From Paenarthrobacter sp. (GTDB lineage Bacteria; Actinomycetota; Actinomycetes; Actinomycetales; Micrococcaceae): a DNA stretch of 64,000 bases. The position numbers and the translations under genes were made by a program. The stretch is from the NCBI GenBank assembly GCA_031179305.1, contig JAPSHX010000017.1, forward strand, positions 1 to 64,000. The letters are read 5' to 3'. Positions 1-8,138 of this stretch are shown here, in pieces; positions within the stretch are counted from its first letter, which is position 1, and every line of letters starts with the position of its first letter. The notes under the pieces are model-generated. The model was not told the origin of the DNA and searched no databases. It saw nothing but the letters and a program-made list of their open reading frames with translations.

Positions 1-150
1 AACCCCGGTGACAACACTCTCAAGATCATCGGATCGACAGAGCGACGCAATCATGCCGGGATCAGCAGGCCAGCACACCCATATCCTGCACCAGGAAACA
101 GGCTACGAAAAAGGTAACGAGCGTCGGAAGGGTAGACGCGCTTAGACGCA

Positions 151-187
151 GAAAGGGCCGGCAACCATAACGGTTGCCGGCCCTTTC
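151..187 (-). terminator. Terminator hairpin after rpsN
   Basis: A perfect 16-bp inverted repeat (GAAAGGGCCGGCAACC and its complement) with a 5-base loop lies 13 bases beyond the rpsN stop. There is no long T tract, which is common for actinobacterial terminators. It closes the rpmB-rpmG-rpsN operon. The first 150 bases of the window hold nothing else I can name. Confidence 0.85.
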
Positions 188-199
188 AGAGCTTCGTGA

Positions 200-505
200 T
201 TACCAGGAAGACTTGGTGATGCCCGGGAGCTCACCGCGGTGAGCCATGTCGCGGAAGCGAACACGGGAGATACCGAACTTCTGGAGCGTGCCGCGGGGAC
301 GGCCGTCGATCTGGTCGCGGTTACGCAGACGGATCGGGGAGGCGTTGCGGGGCAGCTTCTGCAGGCCGAGGCGTGCAGCTTCGCGTGCTTCGTCAGTCGC
401 GTTGGGATCAACCAGGGTCTTCTTCAGTTCGAGACGCTTGGCAGCGTAACGCTCAACAATGACCTTGCGCTGCTCGTTGCGAGCAATCTTTGACTTCTTT
501 GCCAT
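200..505 (-). CDS. rpsN: 30S ribosomal protein S14 (zinc-independent form)
   Basis: Small-subunit ribosomal protein uS14, 101 residues. It is the long form without the CxxC zinc knuckle; the sequence contains no cysteine. The C-terminal region ([12 protein letters not shown], then [10 protein letters not shown] and LPGITKSSW) is typical of S14. The ATG is preceded by GAGAGGAG inside the end of rpmG, and rpmG ends 4 bases upstream, so translation is probably coupled. It is the last gene of rpmB-rpmG-rpsN. In actinobacteria such cysteine-free sets often back up zinc-binding paralogues under Zur control; that this holds here is inference, because the rest of the genome is not visible. Confidence 0.97.
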   Translation of the reverse strand: MAKKSKIARNEQRKVIVERYAAKRLELKKTLVDPNATDEAREAARLGLQKLPRNASPIRLRNRDQIDGRPRGTLQKFGISRVRFRDMAHRGELPGITKSSW

Positions 506-509
506 GTGT

Positions 510-677
510 TTAGCGCTCCTCTCGGAATTCGACGTGCTGGCGGATCTTGGGGTCGTACTTCTTCAAGACCAGGCGGTCAGGATCGTTACGACGGTTCTTG
601 CGGGTTACGTAGGTGTAACCGGTGCCCGCAGTGGACTTCAGCTTGATGATCGGACGTACGTCCTTGTCCTTTGCCAT
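510..677 (-). CDS. rpmG: 50S ribosomal protein L33 (cysteine-free)
   Basis: Large-subunit protein bL33, 55 residues, reading [16 protein letters not shown] and ending [16 protein letters not shown]. The family signature [14 protein letters not shown] is intact. No cysteine is present, so this is the C-minus form that does not bind zinc. The ATG overlaps the stop of rpmB by one base (TAATG) and the stop lies 4 bases before rpsN, showing a tightly coupled three-gene operon. Confidence 0.96.
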   Translation of the reverse strand: MAKDKDVRPIIKLKSTAGTGYTYVTRKNRRNDPDRLVLKKYDPKIRQHVEFREER

Positions 678-913
678 TAGAGCTTCACTCCTCGTGCCAG
701 GATGTCGGCGACGACTGAGTCGATGCCGCGTACGTCGATTGTCTTGATGCCACGGGCTGACAGGGTCAGCGTGACGTTACGGCGCAGGGACGGAACCCAG
801 TAGCGCTTCTTCTGAATGTTCGGGTCGAACCGACGCTTGTTGCGACGGTGCGAGTGCGAAATGCTGTGTCCAAAGCCCGGCTCGGCTCCGGTCACTTGGC
901 AGTGTGCTGCCAT
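677..913 (-). CDS. rpmB: 50S ribosomal protein L28
   Basis: Large-subunit protein bL28, 78 residues. The start was set at MAAHCQVTG because a strong GGAGGAGAG ribosome site sits 4 bases upstream and this matches the usual L28 N-terminus; the frame stays open further upstream without a better site. Motifs: [20 protein letters not shown] and [14 protein letters not shown]. Only one cysteine (residue 5) is left, so the paired CxxC sites of zinc-binding L28 are absent. First gene of the operon; a 15-bp palindrome lies 142 bases upstream. Confidence 0.96.
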   Translation of the reverse strand: MAAHCQVTGAEPGFGHSISHSHRRNKRRFDPNIQKKRYWVPSLRRNVTLTLSARGIKTIDVRGIDSVVADILARGVKL

Positions 914-1313
914 GACTCTCCTCCAAAGATTGAATGTAACGGCGTGCAGATGTTCCTGCGTTGCCGTGCGACAGGCAGCGTCCGCTTCCGGGTCCAAACC
1001 ATTTCGGTAGTTTCCACAGCAAGTGCGGCGAAGAAGGTTGGCCTCAGGACCGGGCAGTGATAATCACTGGAACAGATCCTGGGATACCGGGCGAATACAG
1101 GAATGCACGCAACTTGAGCCCCTAACTACCGGCCACCGGGACGTCAGTAAAACCGACAGTCACCACCAACCGGAGCAATTGCACACGATCCGCACTACCT
1201 AGCGCCTAACTATTCTACGGGTCAGGCCAAATTAAGACCAATCCGGCATCATAAGCCCTTGGCGTCCACCGCCGGAACACCGACTCAGATTTGGCGGGTC
1301 GCCCGACAGCGGA
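914..1313. other. 400-bp intergenic region upstream of rpmB
   Basis: Non-coding gap between the rpmB start and the end of the SGNH hydrolase gene. It must hold the rpmB promoter and contains the 15-bp palindrome at 1055-1069. I see no convincing gene and no RNA I can name. The short open frames here lack ribosome sites. Confidence 0.6.
1055..1069. promoter_or_regulatory. 15-bp perfect palindrome, candidate operator of rpmB operon
   Basis: CAGTGATAATCACTG is a perfect 7-1-7 inverted repeat 142 bases upstream of rpmB. The geometry equals that of actinobacterial Zur boxes, and its TGATAATCA core is close to one half of the consensus TGATAATGATTATCA, but the outer bases differ. Assignment to Zur is inference. 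Confidence 0.45.
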
Positions 1314-2078
1314 CTACAGGGGCCGAATCAGTTCCGGGTATTTCGGGCTCAAACCGTCGCCGGAAGACACCCCCCGCACCCGGCGGGCAACCCATGGCGC
1401 CGCGGATTCCCGGAACCATCGTGCGTTTGCTTTCAATGCCTCAACGCGGTTCATCAGTCGGACCGGCGCCAGTTCGGGAACCTCGATGACGTGCTCGTGC
1501 TCGAGGACATCCAGGACTCGCTTTGCCATGTTGACGTGGCCTGCGGTGGACATGTGCATCCGGTCCTCGCCCCAGAGGCGCCAGTCGTCGTACTCGTCGA
1601 ACCGCCAGTAGTCCACCAGCAGCGCGCCGTGGTTTTCGGCGATTTCGCGCACCAGTTCGTTGTAGATCGCAGTGCGGCCGCGCATGGCACTGAAAACCTT
1701 CGAGCCCTTCGCATCAAAGCCCGTGAAGAGGACCACGGTGGCTCCCGACGCGCTCAACTTGGCGATGCCGGCGTCGTACTCCTCCAAAAGCGAGTCAATA
1801 TCGATCTTGGGCCGCAGGATGTCGTTCGCCCCCGCATACAACGTCACCAAAGTTGGTTTCATCGCGACGGCAGCATCAACCTGCTCCGCCATGATCTGCC
1901 GGAGCTTCCGGCCTCGGATAGCCAAGTTGGCGTAGCCGAAGTCCGGGTTGCTGTAGGCGAGCTGCCCGGCAACGACGTCGGCCCAGCCGCGAACGCCGTT
2001 GGGGCGGGCGGGATCGTCGTCTCCAACACCCTCGGTGAACGAGTCCCCCAGGGCAACATAACGGGCAGAAAAATCCAT
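1314..2078 (-). CDS. SGNH/GDSL-family hydrolase (copy 1)
   Basis: Cytoplasmic esterase/lipase-like hydrolase of the SGNH superfamily, 254 residues from MDFSARY. Block I is YVALGDSFTEGVGD with the nucleophile Ser; block III is TLYAGANDIL (the N of SGNH); block V is DRMHMSTAGH, with the catalytic Asp and His. No signal peptide. The start was set 12 codons inside the open frame because the catalytic block then lies near the N-terminus, as usual. A close paralogue lies at 2997-3833, so this looks like a local duplication. Substrate unknown. Confidence 0.88.
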   Translation of the reverse strand: MDFSARYVALGDSFTEGVGDDDPARPNGVRGWADVVAGQLAYSNPDFGYANLAIRGRKLRQIMAEQVDAAVAMKPTLVTLYAGANDILRPKIDIDSLLEEYDAGIAKLSASGATVVLFTGFDAKGSKVFSAMRGRTAIYNELVREIAENHGALLVDYWRFDEYDDWRLWGEDRMHMSTAGHVNMAKRVLDVLEHEHVIEVPELAPVRLMNRVEALKANARWFRESAAPWVARRVRGVSSGDGLSPKYPELIRPL

Positions 2079-2131
2079 GCCGTCAGTCTGCCACTTCAAC
2101 GCTTGAGGCCACAAAGCCTGCAGCAGGAGGG

Positions 2132-2611
2132 CTAGGAATCGCGCAGGATCCAGTGGTTGTTGTCCAAGCGGGCAACAATTTTCTCGCCGATGCGTGCAAG
2201 GTCCGAGACGTCCTCGGGGCTTAGGGAATCGAGCATCAATGTGCGCACGGACTCCACGTGTCCCGGCGCGAGGGACACGATGGTGGACATGCCGGCGTCG
2301 GTCAGGTGGGCTACGGTCACACGGGCGTCGCCGGGGTGCGCTTGCCGTTCCACCCAGCCGCGTTTTTGCAGCTTGGTCACCACGTGGGAAAGGCGTGACA
2401 ACGAGGCACTTGTCCGTGCGGCGAGCTCACTCATGGAAAGGTATCGGCCCTCGGTTTCGGAGAGCATCGCAAGCACGTTGTAGTCGAACAAGGAGAGTTT
2501 GCCGGCCGACTGAAGCTGGGTGTCCAACGCCGAGGGGAGCAAAGTGTTGATGCTCAGCAGGGCCAGCCAAGCACGGCGTTCGTCGGCGTTCAGCCAGCGG
2601 GGTTGAGTCAT
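2132..2611 (-). CDS. MarR-family transcriptional regulator
   Basis: 159-residue winged-helix repressor-type protein. The MarR fold is visible as SLFDYNVLAMLSETEGRYLSMSELAARTSASLSRLSHVVTKL (helix-turn-helix) followed by the wing GWVERQAHPGDARVTVAHLTDAG. Flanking helices form the dimer region. It lies upstream of SGNH hydrolase copy 1 on the same strand (53-bp gap) and is divergent from the YciI-like gene, so it could control either. Ligand unknown. Confidence 0.9.
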   Translation of the reverse strand: MTQPRWLNADERRAWLALLSINTLLPSALDTQLQSAGKLSLFDYNVLAMLSETEGRYLSMSELAARTSASLSRLSHVVTKLQKRGWVERQAHPGDARVTVAHLTDAGMSTIVSLAPGHVESVRTLMLDSLSPEDVSDLARIGEKIVARLDNNHWILRDS

Positions 2612-2679
2612 GGCTCCATCTTATGAGAATTCGTTGCTTGCCCGGTCCGCGGTGGCTGCCTTGGCGATAGGCTGGCGGC

Positions 2680-2967
2680 ATGTTTGTCGTCTCATTGACC
2701 TACAAAGTTCCCGACGAAATCGTCGATTTCCACCGCCCCGGCCATATGGCCTGGCTTAAAGAAGCGTTCGACGCCGGGACCTTCCTAGCGTCCGGACGCC
2801 GCGTCCCAGCCACCGGCGGCGTTCTGCTCTCGAAAGTGGACAGGGCGACGCTGGATGCTTCTCTAGCGAAGGACCCGTTCTACAGCAACGGAGTGGCCGA
2901 GTTCGAGATCATCGAATTCACTGCCACCAGCGTGGCTGAGGGTTACGAAAACCTGCTCGACAGCTGA
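2680..2967 (+). CDS. YciI-like protein
   Basis: 95-residue small protein of the YciI family, dimeric ferredoxin-like fold. Typical features are MFVVSLTY at the start, a conserved HRPGHMAWLKEAFDAGTFLASGRR stretch containing the family His/Asp positions, and DPFYSNGVAEFEIIEF near the end. YciI proteins may be enzymes, but a precise reaction is not known. Divergent from the MarR gene with a 68-bp shared promoter region. Confidence 0.85.
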   Translation: MFVVSLTYKVPDEIVDFHRPGHMAWLKEAFDAGTFLASGRRVPATGGVLLSKVDRATLDASLAKDPFYSNGVAEFEIIEFTATSVAEGYENLLDS

Positions 2968-2996
2968 GGTTTTGCCTGAGCGGTTCCCAGGCTGGT

Positions 2997-3833
2997 TCAC
3001 TGTGCTTTCTCCCGGTCCTCGATGAGCTTTTTCAGGCCGCCCTTATGTGGAACCTTCACGGGCTCCGGCCAACGCGGGCTGATGGAATCCCCCAGAGTGA
3101 CGCCGCGTAGCTTGCGTCCGAACAGCGGAACCACCCAGTCGTTGACCCAGCGGCGTTGCCGGCGCTCCCACTCACGCATGGACAGGCGGGTGGGCGGGTC
3201 CCATTCTTTCGGGGAGAATTTGTGCGGGATGTTGAGGTGATCCAGAACCTGGGCAGCCAAATATTTGTGGCCCGCCTTGGACATGTGGAGCCGATCCGGA
3301 GCCCACATCCGTGAGTCCTTGTACGCGTCGAAGCACCAGTAGTCCACCAGGACTGCGCCATATTTGGCTGCGATGTCGCGGACTCTCTGGTTGTAGTGGG
3401 TGTTGCGTTTCTTGAAAGGTTCCAAGACGGCAGACACCTTTACGTCGAAGCCGGTAAACAGGACCACCGTGGCCCCGGTTTCGCTGAGGCGCGCTACGAG
3501 CAACTCATAGTCATTGAGGAGAGCATCCATGTCGGTACCGAAATCGAGGATGTCGTTGCCGCCTGCGTAGAGCGTGACCAGCGTCGGCTCCATAGCGAGG
3601 GCGGGCTCGAGTTGTTCATCGATAATGTGCCGAAGCCGTTTGCTGCGCACTGCCAAGTTGGCGTACTCCCACCCCGGCTGGGCCTTCGCCAATTTCTCGG
3701 CAACCCGGTCTGCCCATCCGCGGACACCGTTGGGCAATACGTTGCTCGGGTCCCCCACTCCTTCGGTGAAGGAATCCCCGATGGCGACATACCGCCGTCG
3801 AACCTTTTTTCCGTCCCCGAATTCCTCCCGCAC
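2997..3833 (-). CDS. SGNH/GDSL-family hydrolase (copy 2)
   Basis: 278-residue paralogue of the hydrolase at 1314-2078. Catalytic blocks are YVAIGDSFTEGVGD (Ser), TLYAGGNDIL (Asn) and DRLHMSKAGH (Asp, His). The C-terminal 60 residues are also related between the copies (RRWVNDWVVPLFGRKLRGVTLGDSISPRWPEP against WFRESAAPWVARRVRGVSSGDGLSPKYPEL). No signal peptide, so probably cytoplasmic. The two copies face the same way around the MarR/YciI pair. Confidence 0.87.
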   Translation of the reverse strand: MREEFGDGKKVRRRYVAIGDSFTEGVGDPSNVLPNGVRGWADRVAEKLAKAQPGWEYANLAVRSKRLRHIIDEQLEPALAMEPTLVTLYAGGNDILDFGTDMDALLNDYELLVARLSETGATVVLFTGFDVKVSAVLEPFKKRNTHYNQRVRDIAAKYGAVLVDYWCFDAYKDSRMWAPDRLHMSKAGHKYLAAQVLDHLNIPHKFSPKEWDPPTRLSMREWERRQRRWVNDWVVPLFGRKLRGVTLGDSISPRWPEPVKVPHKGGLKKLIEDREKAQ

Positions 3834-3929
3834 GCAGCCGACGCTACCCGTCCCCGGTTACACCGGAACCAACCCAAAGTGAACAAGCCCGAGGGAAGTG
3901 AAAGAGCGTTGGAAGCTGGCGCAAGGACG

Positions 3930-4006
3930 GGCCGGTTGGCGGCCATCCGGCAGCGTGCGTCAAAGCGACGAAGGAGCAGCACGCCGAGGATGGCCGCCAA
4001 CCGGCC
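3930..4006. repeat. Long inverted repeat, 19-bp perfect arms
   Basis: Arms 3930-3948 and 3988-4006 are perfect complements (GGCCGGTTGGCGGCCATCC) around a 39-base loop that itself contains GCGTGC and GCACGC. It lies 27 bases past the stop of the siderophore-reductase gene, so it may terminate the iron operon. The long loop is unusual for an intrinsic terminator. Confidence 0.7.
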
Positions 4007-4033
4007 ACCCAGCGGCGGACTAGCAGAGGAGGC

Positions 4034-5089
4034 TTAGCCCTCGGCCTTGCCGCGTCGCCAGTAACCCATGAAAGCAACCTGCTTGCGGTCGATGCCAACG
4101 TCCCGCACCAGGTATCGCCGCATTTCCTTGATCACGAACGCTTCACCGGCGATCCAGGCGTAGAACGGCAGGGCACCAGCTGGAAGGGTGGGGTTTTTGG
4201 TGGCTTCGATGGCTGCGGTGTCCATGCGCTGCGGGGTTTCCCAGAGGATGTCCTGGTCCACGTTGACGTCTTCGGGCTCGGGTCCGGCGGCGGTCCCGAC
4301 GCCCTTGATGCCTACCCAGCCCGGCACGGGAACGGCCTTGGCGACGGCTTCCTTGAGGAGTTCGCCGTGGGGACGTGAGCGTCCGATGGCTGCGCCACGT
4401 GCGAGCCAGGTGATTTCGATATCGGCTGCCGTGGAGATGTCTTGGAAGTCGCCGGCTTCGGGTACCTCGAGGAAAGCGTGGCCGGTGATGTCAGCCGGGA
4501 GGCTTTCGAGGATGGCGCTAATTGCGGGAACGGCGGTTTCGTCGCCCGCCAGGAGGACGCGCTGGGCCAGACCCGGGCGCCATTCGATGCCGCCGTAGGC
4601 ACCGGCCGTGGTGCACTGGGCTGCGCGATTGTTGGGGCCGATGATGGTGATGGCGTCCCCTGGTTTCGCAGAAACAGCCCAGTTTGCAGCGGGTCCGCCG
4701 TGTCCGGCATCGTCGAAGTGCATGACGAAGTCGATGTCGATCTCGGGGTAAACGGCGTCGAGACGCTCGGACCGGACGGTGTAAGTGCGCATGTCACCGC
4801 GCACGGACGGGTCCATCGCCAACCATTCCTGGTACCAGCCAGCCTCTTCCATCTTGAAGGGAGGCAGCGGAATGACGTTGCCGGATGCGTCGAAGGACGG
4901 GATCATCAGCTTCACGCGGAGGTCCAGGGTGTCCCCGGCAACGCCGAAGTCACGCAGCGAGTAACCGCCGAAGGTGATACGACGGAAGTTGGGGCTGAGC
5001 TCCTGAACAGCCGTCACGGTGACGTCGAAGGCGAGGGTCATGGGCTCCACGGCGGCACTTGCTTTTGCCTGGGTCGGTTGTGCACTCAT
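4034..5089 (-). CDS. Siderophore-interacting protein (FAD ferric-siderophore reductase)
   Basis: 351-residue flavin reductase of the ViuB/SIP family that reduces imported ferric siderophores in the cytoplasm and frees the iron. The FAD-binding barrel includes RRITFGG and the family motif MRTYTVRS; the NAD(P)H domain includes VLLAGDETAVPAI, and the C-terminus is FYAWIAGEAFVIKEMRRYL...RKQVAFMGYWRRGKAEG. The start ATG overlaps the ATPase stop (ATGA), so it is the last gene of the five-gene uptake operon. The frame is open much further upstream, but that is antisense-like read-through over the ATPase gene. Confidence 0.93.
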   Translation of the reverse strand: MSAQPTQAKASAAVEPMTLAFDVTVTAVQELSPNFRRITFGGYSLRDFGVAGDTLDLRVKLMIPSFDASGNVIPLPPFKMEEAGWYQEWLAMDPSVRGDMRTYTVRSERLDAVYPEIDIDFVMHFDDAGHGGPAANWAVSAKPGDAITIIGPNNRAAQCTTAGAYGGIEWRPGLAQRVLLAGDETAVPAISAILESLPADITGHAFLEVPEAGDFQDISTAADIEITWLARGAAIGRSRPHGELLKEAVAKAVPVPGWVGIKGVGTAAGPEPEDVNVDQDILWETPQRMDTAAIEATKNPTLPAGALPFYAWIAGEAFVIKEMRRYLVRDVGIDRKQVAFMGYWRRGKAEG

Positions 5090-5910
5090 GAGGCGATCTC
5101 CAGTTCGTTGGTTGAAGCGGGGCGTGCGTGGTGGCGTCCGATGGGTACGATCAGCGGTGTGCCTGAGATGGGGTCCGGAACCACTCGGGATTCCAGGCCG
5201 AAAACGTTGAAGACCAGTTCTTCTGTCACGACGACGGGCGCCGGTCCTTCGGCCACGATGCACCCGCCTTTCATGGCGATGACATGGTCGGCGTAGCGTG
5301 CAGCGAGATTGAGATCGTGGAGCACGATCGCCACGGTGGTTCCGCGGCTGCGGTTGAGGTCCGTGATCAGGTCCAGGACTTCCACTTGGTGTGCCAGGTC
5401 CAAATACGTGGTGGGCTCGTCCAGCAGCAGGACTTCCGTTTCCTGTGCGAGGGCCATGGCGATCCACACGCGCTGGCGCTGTCCGCCGGACAACTCGTCG
5501 ATGCTCCGCTCAGCGAGTTCCTGCGTGGAGGTGGCGTCGAGCGCGCGCTGCACCGCGGCGTCGTCGGCTGCGCTCCAGCTGCGGAAGAAGCCTTGGTGCG
5601 GGTAGCGCCCGCGGCCTACGAGGTCCCGGACGATGATGCCGTCGGGGGCGGTGGGGTGCTGTGGGAGCAGGCCAAGGGTGCGCGCGAGTTCGCGGGCGGG
5701 ACGGGTGTGGATGTCCTTGCCGTCCAAGGTCACCGCACCACCAGTGGGCTTGAGGAGACGCGACAAGCCGCGCAGGAGCGTGGACTTGCCGCAGGCGTTA
5801 GCGCCCACGATCATTGTCACTTTGCCCTCAGGGATCTCGGTGGTGAGTCCCTCCACCACCTTGCGTGCCTCGTACTGGAGCGTGAGGTTGTTGGCATTAA
5901 GGACGGCCAT
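5086..5910 (-). CDS. Iron-siderophore ABC transporter ATPase
   Basis: 274-residue FepC-type ATPase powering the permease pair. Walker A is GANACGKST, Q-loop GLLPQHPTAPDG, signature LSGGQRQR, Walker B VLLLDEPTTYLD, H-switch HDLN. The start was set at MAVLNANNLTLQYE (5910) with a GGAGG-like site upstream; the stop of the preceding permease gene lies one base away. The 3' end overlaps the reductase gene by 4 bases. Confidence 0.95.
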   Translation of the reverse strand: MAVLNANNLTLQYEARKVVEGLTTEIPEGKVTMIVGANACGKSTLLRGLSRLLKPTGGAVTLDGKDIHTRPARELARTLGLLPQHPTAPDGIIVRDLVGRGRYPHQGFFRSWSAADDAAVQRALDATSTQELAERSIDELSGGQRQRVWIAMALAQETEVLLLDEPTTYLDLAHQVEVLDLITDLNRSRGTTVAIVLHDLNLAARYADHVIAMKGGCIVAEGPAPVVVTEELVFNVFGLESRVVPDPISGTPLIVPIGRHHARPASTNELEIAS

Positions 5911-5911
5911 G

Positions 5912-7021
5912 TCAGGCCTCCTTTCGGTTGGACGTGACCAGCAGCCACAGCAGGAAGGGGGCACCGAGGGCGCCGGTGATAACGCCGACCGGAAGGACGG
6001 TTCCGTCGAGGATGACGGGTGCGATGTTGGAGGCGAAGAACTCTGCGAGCAAGACGATGAGGGCGCCGGTGAGGGCCGACGCCGGGAGGCTGGGTTTACG
6101 GACGACGCGGCGGGCTATCGGTCCGGCGAGGAAAGCGACGAACGCTACCGGACCGGCGGCAGCGGTTGCGACGGCGGCAAGTCCGACTGCGGTCAGCACC
6201 AGCGCCAGCCGGGCTGCGTTGACCCTGATTCCGAGGCCCGCAGCGGCGTCGTCGCCGAGTTCGAGGATCCGCAATGGGCCGGCAAGGGCAATGACTGCGG
6301 GGACCAGGATCAGCAATGACACTGCGAGGACGCCCGCCCGGTCCCAAGTGGCTGAGTTCAGGGAGCCGTTGAGCCAGATGAGGGCGTCCGCAGCAGTTCG
6401 GATATCTGCGCGGGTCATGAGGAAGTTGACCACTGCATGAAGTGCGGCGGCGATACCAACGCCGGCCAGGATGAGGCGGTTGCCTGCTGCGTTGCCGCGG
6501 CTGCCTCCACCCGCGCCGGTGCCGCCGCGGGAAATCGCGTAGATGATGGCCGCAACACCAAGCGCTCCGCCAAGGGCTGCACCGGAAACCACGGCTCCGG
6601 AAGCGCCGAAGATCACGATGGCCGTCACGGCTGCGGCACTGGCACCGTAACTGATTCCAATGATGTCCGGGCTGGCCAGCGGGTTGCGGAGCATGGTCTG
6701 GAACAGTGCACCGGCCAAACCGAAAGCGATACCGATCATGGTGCCCACGACGGCACGGGGCAGCTTATGCTCCATCACGATGAAGCTGGCTCCGGGGATT
6801 TTCTCGCCGCCAGTCAGGTGGTTGACGACGATGGTGAAGAAGTCGGGGATGGTCACGGTGTAGCTGCCCAGGAGAACGTACACCGCGAATATGACCACGA
6901 CTGCCAGCCCGAGGAAGAACGTGGGGCTCAGCACGCGCCGAAGTGACATTTGATGCCCATGTTTGTGGGAATCATTGGTGTTAAGTGCCAACTCGGTGGG
7001 GAGTTTGTGAATGGTGGTCAC
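5912..7021 (-). CDS. Iron-siderophore ABC transporter permease (FecCD family, FepG-like)
   Basis: 369-residue membrane permease with about nine hydrophobic segments. Family motifs are GIAFGLAGALFQTMLRNPLASPDIIGISYGAS and GPVAFVAFLAGPIARRVV. It forms a heterodimer with the next permease. The first codons overlap the upstream permease gene by 4 bases (ATGA). The hydrophilic N-terminus of about 25 residues is cytoplasmic. Confidence 0.94.
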   Translation of the reverse strand: MTTIHKLPTELALNTNDSHKHGHQMSLRRVLSPTFFLGLAVVVIFAVYVLLGSYTVTIPDFFTIVVNHLTGGEKIPGASFIVMEHKLPRAVVGTMIGIAFGLAGALFQTMLRNPLASPDIIGISYGASAAAVTAIVIFGASGAVVSGAALGGALGVAAIIYAISRGGTGAGGGSRGNAAGNRLILAGVGIAAALHAVVNFLMTRADIRTAADALIWLNGSLNSATWDRAGVLAVSLLILVPAVIALAGPLRILELGDDAAAGLGIRVNAARLALVLTAVGLAAVATAAAGPVAFVAFLAGPIARRVVRKPSLPASALTGALIVLLAEFFASNIAPVILDGTVLPVGVITGALGAPFLLWLLVTSNRKEA

Positions 7022-8133
7022 AGTCCGGCCCCCTTTCCGCGGCGGATGAGCCAGACGAAAACGGGAGCGCCAATGATCGCCGTCATAATGCCTGCCGGAA
7101 CTTCACCGGGAAGAAGGATCACGCGGCCAACAATATCGGCGCTGATCAGCAGGATAGGGGCAGCAACAGCGGAAAACGGCAGGATCCACCGGTAGTCCGG
7201 GCCAGTCAGCGAGCGGACGGCGTGAGGTATGACCAGGCCGAGGAAGGCAATAGGTCCGGCGACGGCGGTAGCGGATCCGCACAGCAACACAATGCCCAGC
7301 CCAGTAATGCTGCGGGCCAGCGTGACGTTTTGGCCGAGACCGCGGGCAATGTCGTCGCCCAAGGCCAGGCTGTTCAGGATGCGGCCACCGGCAAGGACAA
7401 TCACGGCCCCGACGGCGAGGAACGGCAGCGCGGGAAGGAGGACGGACCAGTCACGTCCGCCGACGGTGCCCACCTGCCAAAAACGGAAGCGGTCGAAAGT
7501 GTCTTGGCTCGAAACCAGGATGACGTTCATCAGAGAGAACAGGCCGGCGCTCAAGGCCGCTCCCGCGAGAGCTAGCTTGACCGGCGTCGCCCCGTCGCGT
7601 CCCATGGACGCGATCGCATAAACCACGACGGCGGCCGCTGCGGCGCCGATGAAGGCGAACCAGATGTAGCCGGACAACGAGCCGATACCGAAAACGTAGA
7701 TCCCCACGACGACTGCAAGGGCAGCACCGGCGTTGAGTCCCAGAATGCCGGGATCGGCCAGGGGGTTGCGGGCTACGCCCTGCATGGCTGCACCGGCCAA
7801 ACCAAGTGCGGCTCCGGCAAGGAGGCCCAGCACGGTGCGGGGAATCCGGGCGAGGACCACAGCGTGGTTACCGTCTTCCGGATTGAAGTTAGTGAGTGCT
7901 TCCAAAACCGTATTTAGGGGAAGGCCGCGTGCGCCGATCGCGAGGGATGCAGCACACACTGCAGTGAGTACGACGACGGCCAGCAGCAACCAAGCGGTGC
8001 GCTTGCCTGCGGTGCTGCGGGAACCGGTTCCCCCTCCGGTTTCCACGGCGTCAGGGGCGATGCCTCCCGGGCCAGCCGGTACCAAGGTACCGTTGCCCCG
8101 CCCCTGGACTGCCGCCGTCGTACTCAGTTTCAT
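7018..8133 (-). CDS. Iron-siderophore ABC transporter permease (FecCD family, FepD-like)
   Basis: 371-residue permease, partner of the gene at 5912-7021. Conserved block GAALGLAGAAMQGVARNPLADPGILGLNAGAALAVV and second block GPIAFLGLVIPHAVRSLTGPDYRWILP. A roughly 45-residue Gly/Pro-rich N-terminal tail precedes the first membrane helix. It follows the binding-protein gene by 5 bases in the operon. Confidence 0.94.
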   Translation of the reverse strand: MKLSTTAAVQGRGNGTLVPAGPGGIAPDAVETGGGTGSRSTAGKRTAWLLLAVVVLTAVCAASLAIGARGLPLNTVLEALTNFNPEDGNHAVVLARIPRTVLGLLAGAALGLAGAAMQGVARNPLADPGILGLNAGAALAVVVGIYVFGIGSLSGYIWFAFIGAAAAAVVVYAIASMGRDGATPVKLALAGAALSAGLFSLMNVILVSSQDTFDRFRFWQVGTVGGRDWSVLLPALPFLAVGAVIVLAGGRILNSLALGDDIARGLGQNVTLARSITGLGIVLLCGSATAVAGPIAFLGLVIPHAVRSLTGPDYRWILPFSAVAAPILLISADIVGRVILLPGEVPAGIMTAIIGAPVFVWLIRRGKGAGL

Positions 8134-8138
8134 TGCAG

